Shown piece after piece: positions 18,319 through 27,516 of a DNA stretch of 64,000 nt. How positions within the stretch are numbered: position 1 is the stretch's first letter; every line of letters begins with the position of its first letter. The stretch comes from Sulfurospirillum oryzae (GTDB lineage: Bacteria; Campylobacterota; Campylobacteria; Campylobacterales; Sulfurospirillaceae): positions 682,001 through 746,000 of the forward strand of contig NZ_JANZKZ010000001.1 of assembly GCF_025770725.1 (NCBI RefSeq), read 5' to 3'. A program made the translations under genes and the position numbers. Under the pieces are notes generated by a model, which ran no database searches, was not told where the DNA came from, and saw nothing but the letters and a program-made list of their open reading frames with translations.

Positions 18319-19241
18319 CAGTTTTTGCCTCGATTAAGCTCAATAAATTTCTCTTCAGAGATTTTTTTAATTGCTCCATTTTCAACCAAAAAGCGAGTAG
18401 ATCCTTGTTCCGTAAAATCTTCTACACTTCCGTCGTAGGAGAGTTTAAAAAAGCCATTACCCGTTTTAATAATTTGACGTTTATTTAGATCAAGTGTAAT
18501 ATTTTGATCACTTGAACTCTCTTTGCGATTGAATGTCTCTAGATTGATAATACCGACCCAAATACGTTTTGTAGGAGCAATAATGGCACTGTTTTTAGGG
18601 ATATCGCGCACCAATGATGTATTGGATTCGGGAAGCGCTGGAAGAGGGGCAACAATGCCACTGTTCGTATCGTTTGCTTCTGTTTTACGTGTCAAATTTT
18701 CATCAATACTGACAACAACTGCTTGAACAGTACTATTGCTACTGTTGGTCTCAACCACGCGTTCTTCAACTTTAACGCCTAAGGAAGTTGCCGTTTCTTG
18801 CACTACTGGAGCACTTTGAAATGCGCTGGTTTGTTTTGTTTCAGTTTTCGTTTTATCCAAAAGGCTCATAACATCAAAATTTATCTCGATTTTAAAAATA
18901 GAAATGACACCAAAGATACCTGCAATCAAAACGATCAGTAAAAAGAGCCATGCTCCTTTTTTTAAAGAGCGCTCACTTTTAGCACGAATAAATATTTTTT
19001 CTTTGGAAGAGTCTTCTTCAGCTTTGTGCTCTGCCCAATAGTCATAGAAACCTTCAAGCCAATCCGTAAAATCAAGCTTGTATTCTCTCGATAAAATTTT
19101 GACAAAACCAAGGGTATTGATTTTGTTGAGCTTGTCATATTGATTGTTGATCATGTACTCTAGTTGTTTGACTTCAATGTGCGTTCTTTTACAAACTTCT
19201 TGCAGACCAATCTTTTCTAAGACTCTGATATCATTATCCAT
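18315..19241 (-). CDS. RodZ-like bitopic protein (N-terminal HTH-like domain, one TM, periplasmic domain)
   Basis: I start at the ATG of 19239-19241 (308 residues), with TAGGAT upstream; the frame is open further back inside rlmB. Residues 1-65 contain a helical LEKIGLQEVCKRTHIEV segment like the Xre-type HTH of RodZ. A charged linker leads to one transmembrane helix (about residues 84-107), then a Ser/Thr/Asn-rich linker and a C-terminal beta-rich domain. This is the RodZ layout, but sequence similarity is weak, so a cell-shape role is only a suggestion. It overlaps rlmB by 8 bases. Confidence 0.6.
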   Translation of the reverse strand: MDNDIRVLEKIGLQEVCKRTHIEVKQLEYMINNQYDKLNKINTLGFVKILSREYKLDFTDWLEGFYDYWAEHKAEEDSSKEKIFIRAKSERSLKKGAWLFLLIVLIAGIFGVISIFKIEINFDVMSLLDKTKTETKQTSAFQSAPVVQETATSLGVKVEERVVETNSSNSTVQAVVVSIDENLTRKTEANDTNSGIVAPLPALPESNTSLVRDIPKNSAIIAPTKRIWVGIINLETFNRKESSSDQNITLDLNKRQIIKTGNGFFKLSYDGSVEDFTEQGSTRFLVENGAIKKISEEKFIELNRGKNW

Positions 19242-19917
19242 TGGCAATCCTATCACAAAGCACAGCAGCGGCTGCACTCACGTTTAAAGAGTCAAATGCT
19301 CTTGCCATTTTGATTGATACAATCGTATCTAATCGCTCTTTTACTTTAGGAGACAATCCTTTGCCTTCACTTCCCATAATTAAAGCTCGTTTAGGTGCAA
19401 ATGTCACTTCTTTTACGTCAACGCCACCCATATCAGCACCATAGAGTGTAAACCCTATTTGCTTGAGTTCATTGAGCATATCACGTGTTGAAGGACATAA
19501 CGCAATCGGCAATTCAAAGGCTGCAGCACTACTTGTTCGTAAAATGGCTTCCAAATTACACGTTTTCATACCACTTAAAATCAAGCCATCTGCGCCAAAA
19601 GCATAGGCACTACGTACAATGGCACCAATGTTTCCAACATCTGTCACTTCGTCCAAAATAACCAAAAAAGAGCCGTGCTTGATCTCATTAAAAGGGGTGA
19701 GTTCAAGATCTTTAATTTCGGCAAGAAAGCCCTGATGGTTTCCTCCATGGCTCATGGCTTGTGCTTTTCGCTCATCAATGGTACAAATCTTTTGCGTTAC
19801 GCGAGCGATCTGCGAGAAGAGTTTAGGTTCACACTTTTTGGGTAAGAATACCGTCTCGATCCTTGAAGGATAGTGATTTAACAGATGTAAAAAGAGTTGT
19901 TTTCCATAGATTATCAT
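19234..19917 (-). CDS. rlmB: 23S rRNA 2'-O-ribose methyltransferase, TrmH/RlmB family
   Basis: A SPOUT methyltransferase of about 227 residues from the ATG at 19915-19917 (MIIYGKQ, as family members begin); a TTG lies six codons further upstream. The three SPOUT motifs are present: the IGAIVRSAYAFGADGLI region, ALIMGSEGKGLS and SLNVSAAAAVL, which form the SAM-binding knot. RlmB methylates G2251 of 23S rRNA, but the family also includes tRNA enzymes, so the exact target is inferred. It opens the unit that continues with the RodZ-like gene. Confidence 0.85.
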   Translation of the reverse strand: MIIYGKQLFLHLLNHYPSRIETVFLPKKCEPKLFSQIARVTQKICTIDERKAQAMSHGGNHQGFLAEIKDLELTPFNEIKHGSFLVILDEVTDVGNIGAIVRSAYAFGADGLILSGMKTCNLEAILRTSSAAAFELPIALCPSTRDMLNELKQIGFTLYGADMGGVDVKEVTFAPKRALIMGSEGKGLSPKVKERLDTIVSIKMARAFDSLNVSAAAAVLCDRIANG

Positions 19918-20007
19918 GGCAATTATTGTATCCAAAATGGCTTAAAATAATGCTAGCTTTCACGAGAAACACTTTTTTAGCACATTATATGTAACAAAAT
20001 AGGGACA

Positions 20008-20820
20008 TTACTTTTGAAGTTTAGTGTACCACTCTTTAATGCTTTCGCCTGTGAGTTTAGAGAGAAGTTTTGCTTTTTGTTTGGGAGGAAGGTCAAGATC
20101 AATCAAATCTTCTTTGGTAATGGCTTCGCCACCTTGTTGCATTTCAGGGGTAATGACAATAACCCATTCACCTTTGAGATTAGCAGTTTTAGATGCTTGT
20201 TGCACCTCTAAAGAGGTTCCTAAAAAGCGTTTTTCATACAGTTTTGTTGCTTCTTTGATCGCAAATATTTTACGATTGGGGGCAAACTGGGCTAACTCTT
20301 CGATCAGTTTTTCAATACGATGTGGGGATTCATACAAAATCACAGCGTAAGGGGAATTCAATACTTCAAAAAGCTCGTTTTGGCGATCCATTCCTTTATG
20401 CGATAAAAAACCATAAAACAAAAACTGATGTGTTTCAATACCGCTTGTAACATAAGCAAGTAACGCTGCATTCGCACCGGGGAGAATTTCGTAAGGAAGA
20501 GCATTTTCTTGGCAAAAACGCACCAACGCAGCTCCTGGATCACTAATACCTGGCATTCCTGCATCACTTAAATAACCTACACTCTCTTCAAAGATTTTTT
20601 TATCAATCGTAGAAAGAACGGTATTTTCGTTATGTGAATGCATGGAAATAAAGTTTTTGATTTGAAATTCTATGTTATGTCGTTGGGAAAGAAGAGAGAG
20701 AAGTCTTTTGGTAATTCGTGTATCTTCGCAGAAAAGGGTTTTGCACTCCGCTAGAAGTTTAAGGCTTCTAACGGAGATGTCGTCTAAGTTTCCTATGGGG
20801 GTAGGAATGAAATAGATCAA
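20008..20820 (-). CDS. rsmI: 16S rRNA (cytidine-1402-2'-O)-methyltransferase
   Basis: A 270-residue tetrapyrrole-methylase-fold enzyme with the N-terminal TPIGNLDDIS motif, CEDTRIT, SDAGMPGISDPG and the ILYESPHRI motif, all hallmarks of RsmI. It methylates C1402 in the decoding centre of 16S rRNA with SAM. It follows rpmE by 12 bases on the same strand, so the two are likely cotranscribed. Confidence 0.95.
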   Translation of the reverse strand: MIYFIPTPIGNLDDISVRSLKLLAECKTLFCEDTRITKRLLSLLSQRHNIEFQIKNFISMHSHNENTVLSTIDKKIFEESVGYLSDAGMPGISDPGAALVRFCQENALPYEILPGANAALLAYVTSGIETHQFLFYGFLSHKGMDRQNELFEVLNSPYAVILYESPHRIEKLIEELAQFAPNRKIFAIKEATKLYEKRFLGTSLEVQQASKTANLKGEWVIVITPEMQQGGEAITKEDLIDLDLPPKQKAKLLSKLTGESIKEWYTKLQK

Positions 20821-20832
20821 TGGTTTTAAGAA

Positions 20833-21033
20833 CTATTTTAAGCTATATTTTTTCTTAAATTTCTCAACTCTACCCGCAGCATCAACAATCTTCTCACTGC
20901 CCGTGAAGAATGGATGACATGAACTGCAAATATCGATTCTTAACTCTGCTTTGTTAGACATAGTTTCGAAACTATTTCCACATGCACAAGTTACTACGCA
21001 CGGTACATATTCAGGATGAATATCTTTTTTCAT
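20833..21033 (-). CDS. rpmE: 50S ribosomal protein L31, zinc-binding form
   Basis: A 66-residue protein with the four cysteines of the zinc (C+) form of bL31: Cys16 and Cys18 (CAC) and Cys36 and Cys39 (CSSC). The C-terminal AGRVEKF is typical. The presence of the zinc form fits the zinc uptake genes at 53-56 kb. Its leader contains a strong hairpin at the predicted 5' end of the message. Confidence 0.97.
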   Translation of the reverse strand: MKKDIHPEYVPCVVTCACGNSFETMSNKAELRIDICSSCHPFFTGSEKIVDAAGRVEKFKKKYSLK

Positions 21034-21076
21034 AATGTGTTTCCTTAATTATTTATCATAAAAATAAAATCTATTA

Positions 21077-21095
21077 TTTGGCACGTCTTGCCAAA
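21077..21095 (-). promoter_or_regulatory. Stem-loop in the rpmE 5' leader
   Basis: TTTGGCA (21077-21083) and TGCCAAA (21089-21095) form a perfect 7-base stem with a 5-base loop. The -10 at 21104-21112 places the transcript start at about 21097, so the hairpin would be the 5' terminus of the rpmE message. It could protect the RNA end or be an autoregulatory site. Confidence 0.5.
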
Positions 21096-21103
21096 GGGTG
21101 CAA

Positions 21104-21112
21104 ATTATAGCA
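21104..21112 (-). promoter_or_regulatory. Extended -10 promoter of rpmE
   Basis: TGCTATAAT on the minus strand, a perfect extended -10 (TGnTATAAT), 71 bases before the ATG. Confidence 0.7.
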
Positions 21113-21133
21113 CAAAAGATTCATTATTTCAAG

Positions 21134-21802
21134 TCATGCCAATATTTTGGAAGCCGCAGCTACAACAGCCGTTTCACTTCGTAAAATTGTGTTACATGTA
21201 AGACCCACAATCGGCTGATTTTGAAGCAAATTTCGTTCTTTTTCGCTAAACCCACCTTCAGGTCCAATCAAGATCGAAGAGACATCCGAAGTAGCATTAA
21301 GCTTTGTCTGTGAAAAGTCTAGGATGTAACTTTTGGGGTATTGTTGCATGTAGCTTTGCACGTTAGGCAACACTTCAATCTGTATCAGCCTGCTTCGTCC
21401 ACACTGTTGGGAAGAGTTAATTAAAATGCGCTTTATGCGTTCCATATCAAGCTTATGGTTTTTTTGTGAAAATTCGGCATAAACAAAGCTTATCTTAGAA
21501 ACACCCAGCTCATTGAGCATCGGAAGCGTTTTCTCAATAATCTTAGGATCAACCACACTCCACCCTACATGTAAAACTTTTGAAGGCAACAACGGAAGCT
21601 CTTTTTTGGAAATCAACTCTAAAAGTGCCTCTTTTTTACCAATCTGAGAAATTTCATACTCATAGATAAACGCATCTTCCAGATTTCGCCAATGAAGTTT
21701 TTCTCCCACACTGATGCGTCGCACTTTAAAGATATGCTCATACTCTCTCGTATCAACTTTGAGTATTGACTCACCCGCACCCGCATGATACACAAACTGC
21801 AT
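21134..21802 (-). CDS. rsmE: 16S rRNA (uracil-1498-N3)-methyltransferase
   Basis: A 222-residue SPOUT protein from the ATG of 21800-21802 (MQFVYHAGAGES), directly adjoining the stop of the upstream membrane-protein gene. An N-terminal PUA-like part (residues 1-65) is followed by the knot with SILIGPEGGFSEKE and ILRSETAVVAA. It methylates U1498 of 16S rRNA. Two palindrome copies (21193 and 21566) read Thr-Cys and Leu-His-Val; the first replaces the more usual Leu-Gly before the ILRSETA motif. Confidence 0.93.
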   Translation of the reverse strand: MQFVYHAGAGESILKVDTREYEHIFKVRRISVGEKLHWRNLEDAFIYEYEISQIGKKEALLELISKKELPLLPSKVLHVGWSVVDPKIIEKTLPMLNELGVSKISFVYAEFSQKNHKLDMERIKRILINSSQQCGRSRLIQIEVLPNVQSYMQQYPKSYILDFSQTKLNATSDVSSILIGPEGGFSEKERNLLQNQPIVGLTCNTILRSETAVVAAASKILA

Positions 21803-21803
21803 T

Positions 21804-22214
21804 TTAATGCACCAGATAAAAAAGTGCGCTTGTGGCAATGAGCGCTAGAAAATCAAGGCTGTATTTTTTGATTGCATAACGTTTATAAGCACTTTGAGAC
21901 GCTTCAGTGCGCTCTATTTTTTTATACATTTTATGCCCTCTGATGCCAAAAGCTACAATCAAAACCCATACAACGATCATCAACCACACCGACCATGAGA
22001 AGCTAAATTGACGTACTGCCATGACGATGATGCCTGTAAAAAAGATAGCCGAGAGAACGATGTAGTACTGAGGTGCGATGAGCTCGAGTCTTTTTGAGAG
22101 TTTGAGAAATGTTTTGTCACTTTTGAGGAGATAGAGATTCAGTGCTATAAGTACGACCAAAAGAACGATAAATACTAAGTGTAATTGGCTCGATAAGCTT
22201 ATCAGCTCTTCCAT
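21804..22214 (-). CDS. Small membrane protein of unknown function
   Basis: A 136-residue protein with four predicted transmembrane segments at about residues 10-28, 48-66, 74-92 and 117-134, and a basic loop before the last one. No catalytic motif is visible. It ends one base before the rsmE start and is probably cotranscribed with it. From memory a membrane protein occupies the same place next to rsmE in C. jejuni. Confidence 0.7.
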   Translation of the reverse strand: MEELISLSSQLHLVFIVLLVVLIALNLYLLKSDKTFLKLSKRLELIAPQYYIVLSAIFFTGIIVMAVRQFSFSWSVWLMIVVWVLIVAFGIRGHKMYKKIERTEASQSAYKRYAIKKYSLDFLALIATSALFYLVH

Positions 22215-22261
22215 GATGAAAAATCCTTCACAAAAATAATCTCAGATTGTACCCATTTTAG

Positions 22262-22267
22262 TATAAT
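22262..22267 (+). promoter_or_regulatory. Probable -10 element of the moeA-like gene
   Basis: TATAAT 28 bases before the ATG at 22295, followed by an AAGG ribosome-binding site at 22284-22287. Confidence 0.55.
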
Positions 22268-22294
22268 ATTACCCATAAATCATAAGGTTAAACC

Positions 22295-23446
22295 ATGCTT
22301 ATTTCATATCAAGAAGCACTTCATATTATTCAGACGCAGATCAAACCTTTACATGGAAAACAGACTTTGCCTCTTTTAAAAGCTATAAACCGCATTGCTA
22401 GTTCTAACGTGTATGCCAAATTTGCCCTCCCTAAACACCCAATGAGCCTAAAGGAAGGCTACGGTATTGCCTTTAGCCCTGAAACAAACGTTTACACACT
22501 ACTCAAACCGCCTTACCCTTCGCCAATTCCTATGGGCTTTGGTGTTAAACTCTCGACAGGTCAAAGCATTCCACGTGGGATCACTGCTGTTATAGCGGAA
22601 GAAGACGCGCTTTTAGAGCATTCTGAGCGCATCAAAACAACTTTACATGTAACGCTAGAGCAACATATCAAAAAAGAGGGCGAAGACATTACCAAGGGAG
22701 AGTTAATCCTCCAACAATTTGAACGTATCAGCGCGCAAAAGATTACCGCACTCTCTTCCCAAGGTATCAGCAAAGTTATAGCACTCCAAAAGCCTATCAT
22801 TAGTATTTTAAGCATTGGCAATCAACTCTCAACAGGCGAAATTTACAATTCAAATGCGATGAGTTTGGCAGCACGAATCATTGAAATGGGAGCTAAGATA
22901 GAAGCTATTGAAATTTGCGAAGAAGATGAGACAAAAATATTAGAGAGATTACGGGTGTTGTGTCAAAAAGCAGATTGTATTATCACCACAGGAGCGATGA
23001 GTAAACATGATGCAATGTGCCAACTTTTAGAGACAAAAATGACACCACTTTTTCATCATGTTCGCATCGCTCCAGCAAAACCGAGTGCGCTAACATTTTT
23101 TGAGAACAAACCTATTTTACACTTAACAGGACTGCCACTTTCGTGTATGTTAGGTTTTGAAATGCTAGGTGTTCCTCTTATAAGACAATTGCAACAACAG
23201 CGCCGCATTATTCCTGATTTTATGACGTGTATTAACCAAAAACGTATTACATGTAAAAATAATTGCATGAGCGCCATTCCTGGATACAGCGATGGCAGAA
23301 ATTTTGTAAGTGCCCCCTATTATGAGGCTGGAAGACTTAATATTTTGAGTCAGTGTAATGGATACACTCTTATTGAGAACAAAGAGAGCATCGAAGAAGG
23401 AGAGGAAATCCCCTTCTTCTACTTTACTCACCCACCAGTTTCGTAA
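22295..23446 (+). CDS. MoeA-family protein with altered active-site motifs
   Basis: A 383-residue protein with the MoeA domain order: N-terminal domain, MoCF-binding domain from about residue 165 ([18 protein letters not shown]) and C-terminal beta domain. MoeA inserts molybdenum into adenylylated molybdopterin. Several hallmark motifs are changed: AMDGYAV is replaced by LKEGYGI, GDEL by GNQL, GGVSVGDYD by GAMSKHDAM and GLPGNPVS by GLPLSCML. It may be a paralogue with modified function. Its 3' end overlaps convergent moaA by 19 bases. Palindromes at 22644 and 23248. Confidence 0.8.
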   Translation: MLISYQEALHIIQTQIKPLHGKQTLPLLKAINRIASSNVYAKFALPKHPMSLKEGYGIAFSPETNVYTLLKPPYPSPIPMGFGVKLSTGQSIPRGITAVIAEEDALLEHSERIKTTLHVTLEQHIKKEGEDITKGELILQQFERISAQKITALSSQGISKVIALQKPIISILSIGNQLSTGEIYNSNAMSLAARIIEMGAKIEAIEICEEDETKILERLRVLCQKADCIITTGAMSKHDAMCQLLETKMTPLFHHVRIAPAKPSALTFFENKPILHLTGLPLSCMLGFEMLGVPLIRQLQQQRRIIPDFMTCINQKRITCKNNCMSAIPGYSDGRNFVSAPYYEAGRLNILSQCNGYTLIENKESIEEGEEIPFFYFTHPPVS

Positions 23447-24396
23447 AAGGCGCGACTAGAACTCTGGTTTTGATCGTCATCACTCCATTTGTTTTTCTCA
23501 GGTTTATTGCGGAGTACTTCTTTTAAAATTTCAGCAGCTCCCGCGACATCGCCTTTATGAACCGCATCTTTAATGCTCATCGCCTCATCAAAATAAAGGC
23601 AAGGGATGAGCATACCCTCTGCGGTAAGTCGAATACGGTTACAGTCTTCACAAAAATCGTGCTTATGCGGGTCAATAATACCAAAGACATAACCATCATC
23701 AAACTCAAACAGATGTGCCGGACTTGGTCCTACACGACCTATGGCCTTAAAATGATATTTTTGAGCAATCATATCTTGAACTTCTTGACCACTTAAACCT
23801 TTGAGTTGTTCTTTGGCATGCGTATTTTCCATGTATTCAATAAAGCGAATCGACATACCGCGCGCTTTGGCATACTCTAGTACGTCCAACACTTCATCAG
23901 CATTGATCCCTTTAATCGGCACCATATTTATTTTTACTTTAAGACCGACACGGAGCGCTTCTTCAATACCTGCTTGCACTTTGGCTAACACATCTTTTTG
24001 CGCCATTTTACCTGCAACATCAGGTTTAAGGCTATCAAGAGAGATGTTAACACGTTGGAGTCCTGCATTTTTAAGTTTTTGCGCCGCATCTTTGAGTAAA
24101 AAGCCATTGGTGGTGAGCGCTAGGTCAAGTCCACTTTTGTGATTATTAATCATTGCGATAAATTTATCAAGATCAGTTCTAAGCAGAGGTTCTCCCCCTG
24201 TAATTCTAATCTTCGTGATTCCTTCATCAATAGCAACTTTGACAAATAAAAACAACTCTTCAAAATTGAGTAAATTCTCTTTGGGAACCCATGAAAAAGG
24301 CTTCTCTGGCATACAGTATTGACATCTAAAGTTACATCTTTCAGTCACTGAAATCCTTAGATACGTGACGTTTCTTCCAAATCCATCAACTAACAT
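23428..24396 (-). CDS. moaA: GTP 3',8-cyclase
   Basis: A 322-residue radical SAM enzyme. The N-terminal cluster ligands are Cys21, Cys25 and Cys28 (CNFRCQYC). The C-terminal cluster is held by CEDC plus a third Cys after 13 residues (IPC). The protein ends in Gly-Gly, which is required for MoaA activity. It carries out the first step of molybdenum cofactor synthesis. Convergent overlap with the moeA-like gene leaves no room for a separate terminator. Confidence 0.96.
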   Translation of the reverse strand: MLVDGFGRNVTYLRISVTERCNFRCQYCMPEKPFSWVPKENLLNFEELFLFVKVAIDEGITKIRITGGEPLLRTDLDKFIAMINNHKSGLDLALTTNGFLLKDAAQKLKNAGLQRVNISLDSLKPDVAGKMAQKDVLAKVQAGIEEALRVGLKVKINMVPIKGINADEVLDVLEYAKARGMSIRFIEYMENTHAKEQLKGLSGQEVQDMIAQKYHFKAIGRVGPSPAHLFEFDDGYVFGIIDPHKHDFCEDCNRIRLTAEGMLIPCLYFDEAMSIKDAVHKGDVAGAAEILKEVLRNKPEKNKWSDDDQNQSSSRAFYETGG

Positions 24397-24521
24397 GTTT
24401 TTCCTCTTGATTTAATGCGAAAGGTATTATACATAAAATGTCACCTTGAAGCTATTTATAAAAAGTATTGGGCTAAAATCTTATTACATTATTTTAAGAA
24501 ACATTCCCAAGGAGTCTAGGT

Positions 24522-25034
24522 ATGCAAAAGCCTATTCCGAATAACAAGGAACATAATGTAAGTACAAATGCTTTTTTGGTTTCCAAAACCGATACTCAAG
24601 GCAAAATTACTTACTGCAATGAACCTTTCATAAAAATCGTAGGTGCGAGTGAACAAGATATTCTTGGTAAACCGCATAACATTATCCGTCATCCCGATAT
24701 GCCTCGCATTATTTTCAAACTCTTATGGGATAAAGTCAAAAACAAAGAAGAGATTTTTGCGTATGTCAAAAATCTTAGCTTTGATGGTGGGCACTACTGG
24801 GTTTATGCCAATGTTACTGCATCAACAGACCAATCAGGAAAAATCATCGGTTACTATTCAGTTAGACGCAAAGCAAACCCTAAGGCATTAGAGATTATTC
24901 AACCGCTTTACGCAAAACTTTTAGAACTTGAAAAAACAGGAGGTATGGAAGCATCACAAGCTTATCTTACCGACATTCTAAATCAAAAAGGAGTGAGTTA
25001 TGAAGAGTTTTCTAACACGCTGCAACGATTATAA
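24522..25034 (+). CDS. Aer/CetB-type PAS sensor protein
   Basis: A 170-residue soluble protein consisting of one PAS domain (about residues 14-125) plus a helical tail. The [10 protein letters not shown] segment, the spacing to [13 protein letters not shown] and the YYSVRR end match the FAD-binding PAS of Aer energy-taxis sensors. There is no membrane helix and no signalling domain; the next gene supplies those. The two reading frames overlap by 35 bases, which implies coupled translation and a joint complex, as described for CetB/CetA in C. jejuni. Confidence 0.85.
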   Translation: MQKPIPNNKEHNVSTNAFLVSKTDTQGKITYCNEPFIKIVGASEQDILGKPHNIIRHPDMPRIIFKLLWDKVKNKEEIFAYVKNLSFDGGHYWVYANVTASTDQSGKIIGYYSVRRKANPKALEIIQPLYAKLLELEKTGGMEASQAYLTDILNQKGVSYEEFSNTLQRL

Positions 25035-26445
25035 AATAGCTCTTTTTGCACTCTTCCTTTTAGCAAGTTTGGGTGCTTATTATGCAGGTTATACCGAAGG
25101 ATTTACCACTTCAGGATTACTTGTTGGCGTTGCCGCTGGCTCTTTTTTTGGTAGCCGAAAAACGATGCAGTGCGATGCAGAGCTCTATGAAAAAACCTTA
25201 AATGTCATTCGAGAGGCTGCACACGGTAACTTAGAACCCCGTGTTGTCAATATCGATCCTGATAAACCTATGGGAAAAATTGCTTTAGAGATTAATGACC
25301 TTCTTGATCAAATGGAAGCCTTGATGCGAGAGACCAAAACATCCATAGAATCAGCAAGCCAAGGCAAAACATACCGCAATATCTTTAACGAGGGTTTTCG
25401 TGGTCTTTTTGCCACAAATGCGCACTACATCGCAGAAGGTGTTAAAGGCATTGTTGAAGGACAAAAAGGGAAAGTAAGGGGTTTGCTCTCATCAGCTTTT
25501 GCTGATCTTGGTGGTGGCAGTAAAGGCATTACTAGCGTACAACATGACCTTTTTACCAGTATTGAAGAAATGGCAAAAATTACCGAAGTATCAAAATCAA
25601 CGGCTAAAAAATCGGATGAAAGCTTACAAACAGTTATGGTTTTATCCAATGGTATTAAAGAGTTGTTAGAGCTTCTTATGAGCACCAATGAAGCAATTAC
25701 GTCACTGAGTGAACGAACATCGGAGATCTCTTCTGTCGTTAATCTGATTAAAGATATCGCCGATCAAACCAATCTGTTAGCACTTAACGCTGCTATCGAA
25801 GCAGCGCGTGCAGGTGAGCATGGACGAGGATTTGCTGTTGTTGCCGATGAAGTTCGAAAACTAGCAGAACGTACACAAAAAGCGACACAAGAAATTGCCA
25901 TGACCATTCAAACCTTACAACAAGAAACCAATGGTATTCATTCCAATTCAGATCGTATCAATGTCATTGCAAATTACAGTGGGGAAAATGTTATTCAATT
26001 TGAAGAAGCATTAAAAGAGTTCAATAAAGATGCCAATATCACAGCCAATATCTCTTATGCGCTCGATAGTAAAATCAGAGCTACGTTAGCAAAAACAGAC
26101 CATATACTCTGCAAAACAAATACGTATGATGAAGTCCTCAATGAAAGATCCGATGGGAAATTTGTTAAAAATGAGAACTGTAAATTTAGAGCATGGTACA
26201 CGAGTCCTATTATCAACGAACGCTTTCATAATACCAAATCTTACCACATGCTTGAAGCACCACTTTCACAAATTATTGAATGTATGAACGAAAATGAGCA
26301 ATTAATCAAAGTGGGCTACACTATGGATACGGTTGCACGCTATATCAATATCTTTAAAAAATTAGAAGCAGGCAGCGTAACGCTTCTTGCGACGTTGGAT
26401 AAAATGGTAGAAGAGCACACCGAAGAGCTTAAACGCGCAATTTAG
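25000..26445 (+). CDS. Methyl-accepting chemotaxis protein with CZB-like C-terminus
   Basis: A 481-residue receptor with AAGGAG upstream of the ATG. Two closely spaced hydrophobic segments (about residues 11-28 and 34-48) leave almost no periplasmic domain. The signalling hairpin is classical ([21 protein letters not shown], 20 of these residues form the tip). From about residue 360 follows a CZB-like region with KTDHILCK and NCKFRAWY. The first His and the Cys of the zinc site are visible, but the usual His pair further on appears to be replaced. The sensory input is probably the PAS protein encoded immediately upstream. Confidence 0.88.
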   Translation: MKSFLTRCNDYKIALFALFLLASLGAYYAGYTEGFTTSGLLVGVAAGSFFGSRKTMQCDAELYEKTLNVIREAAHGNLEPRVVNIDPDKPMGKIALEINDLLDQMEALMRETKTSIESASQGKTYRNIFNEGFRGLFATNAHYIAEGVKGIVEGQKGKVRGLLSSAFADLGGGSKGITSVQHDLFTSIEEMAKITEVSKSTAKKSDESLQTVMVLSNGIKELLELLMSTNEAITSLSERTSEISSVVNLIKDIADQTNLLALNAAIEAARAGEHGRGFAVVADEVRKLAERTQKATQEIAMTIQTLQQETNGIHSNSDRINVIANYSGENVIQFEEALKEFNKDANITANISYALDSKIRATLAKTDHILCKTNTYDEVLNERSDGKFVKNENCKFRAWYTSPIINERFHNTKSYHMLEAPLSQIIECMNENEQLIKVGYTMDTVARYINIFKKLEAGSVTLLATLDKMVEEHTEELKRAI

Positions 26446-26452
26446 TGTAAAT

Positions 26453-26484
26453 AAAGTAAGAGGGGATAAATCCTCTCTTACTTT
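26453..26484. terminator. Bidirectional terminator hairpin after the chemoreceptor gene
   Basis: AAAGTAAGAG (26453-26462) pairs with CTCTTACTTT (26475-26484), with further GGAT/ATCC pairing inside. It lies 8 bases after the chemoreceptor stop and extends over the stop codon of the convergent gene that ends at 26478. Confidence 0.8.
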
Positions 26485-26990
26485 AAATTTGCCAGTTTTA
26501 AAACCAAATCAACCTCGCCTATACCAATACGCAAATCTTTAGCAATTTCCGCTTCGCTTCTACCTTTGGCATATTGAGAAACGATCACTTTTTCATTCGA
26601 ACTTGAAGGTGAAGAAGAGGCAAAACTCATCTCTTTGGTACGACTCTCCAACCGATCAATACGTCCACTTTGTTCATCTCTAAAATTCTGCATGATTTTT
26701 TCAACATCTTTGAGTGAACTTATCAGTGGAAATACACTTTGATGAATCTCCTCTTTTACCTGCCCTAGTATCTTACTCTCAATGGCTTTAGCATCAAACG
26801 CAGGCTCTTTATGGCTCGTAAGTTCACCCAGCGTTTTGTTGAGTACATGATTTTGGTAGTTAAGTTCTTCAATACTTTTTTCATAAATAAGCAGTTTTTT
26901 ATTGACCTCAACATCGCGAATATAGACCATCAAAAAAATGATCACCACAAGAGCTGCTAACGCAATAAAGGCGAGGGTTTCAATACTCAC
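26478..26990 (-). CDS. Membrane-anchored coiled-coil protein with C-terminal HTH-like domain
   Basis: A 170-residue protein read from GTG (AAGGAAA upstream). It has one N-terminal transmembrane helix (residues 5-24), a coiled coil with repeated charged heptads (about 30-125) and a short C-terminal domain, VSQYAKGRSEAEIAKDLRIG, that looks like a helix-turn-helix of the DUF2802 type. The function is unknown. The first bases overlap the upstream gene by 11, so both are probably expressed together. Confidence 0.65.
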   Translation of the reverse strand: MSIETLAFIALAALVVIIFLMVYIRDVEVNKKLLIYEKSIEELNYQNHVLNKTLGELTSHKEPAFDAKAIESKILGQVKEEIHQSVFPLISSLKDVEKIMQNFRDEQSGRIDRLESRTKEMSFASSSPSSSNEKVIVSQYAKGRSEAEIAKDLRIGIGEVDLVLKLANLK

Positions 26991-27516
26991 TTTGATTTCC
27001 TTTCATTTGACGTATCATTGCGCGTTCACATGCAACCATGTAACCACTCCAATCTTTTTCGTCATCTTCGTGCATCATCACAATTTTTCCAACACTTTCA
27101 CTTATGGCTTCAAAAAAAAGAGGTATTTGGCGTCTTGGAAAGGTCGGCATATCAATACGTGCATAGTAAGTCTCAGAGACTTGCAAAACATTACTATCAA
27201 ACTCAATATACCCATGTCCAATCGACTTGAGCATTCCCTCACACGAGAGGGGAATATGCAAAGGCGCTTCGCTGGTCATTAAATGTGTAAGCTTGTCTAT
27301 TTTACGGTGTAAATCAACCAAAAGCGTCAAAAGTACTTGGTCACTCTGTTCAGATTCTTTACGAATTTTTGAAGACTTTAGCCATAAACCCAACGGATCA
27401 TCATTGAGCTGTAAAAGAGAGTAATACTCTTGAATAAAGGTTGTGTTTTCTAAGCTACTTGGCTCATAAGCTATCTTTAAAAATGCCGTAACAAAACGAA
27501 TATTTTCCATTTTCAT
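26980..27516 (-). CDS. Conserved protein of unknown function
   Basis: A 178-residue soluble protein. The middle and C-terminal part (SCEGMLKSIGHGYIEFDS, then YYARIDMPTFPRRQIPLFF) resembles the beta-barrel layout of PilZ-like domains, but the RxxxR and D/NxSxxG motifs of c-di-GMP binders are not evident. The ATG at 27516 overlaps the mqnP stop (ATGA); a second in-frame ATG two codons on is better spaced from AGGA. It sits between a prenyltransferase gene and the coiled-coil gene. Confidence 0.6.
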   Translation of the reverse strand: MKMENIRFVTAFLKIAYEPSSLENTTFIQEYYSLLQLNDDPLGLWLKSSKIRKESEQSDQVLLTLLVDLHRKIDKLTHLMTSEAPLHIPLSCEGMLKSIGHGYIEFDSNVLQVSETYYARIDMPTFPRRQIPLFFEAISESVGKIVMMHEDDEKDWSGYMVACERAMIRQMKGNQSEY

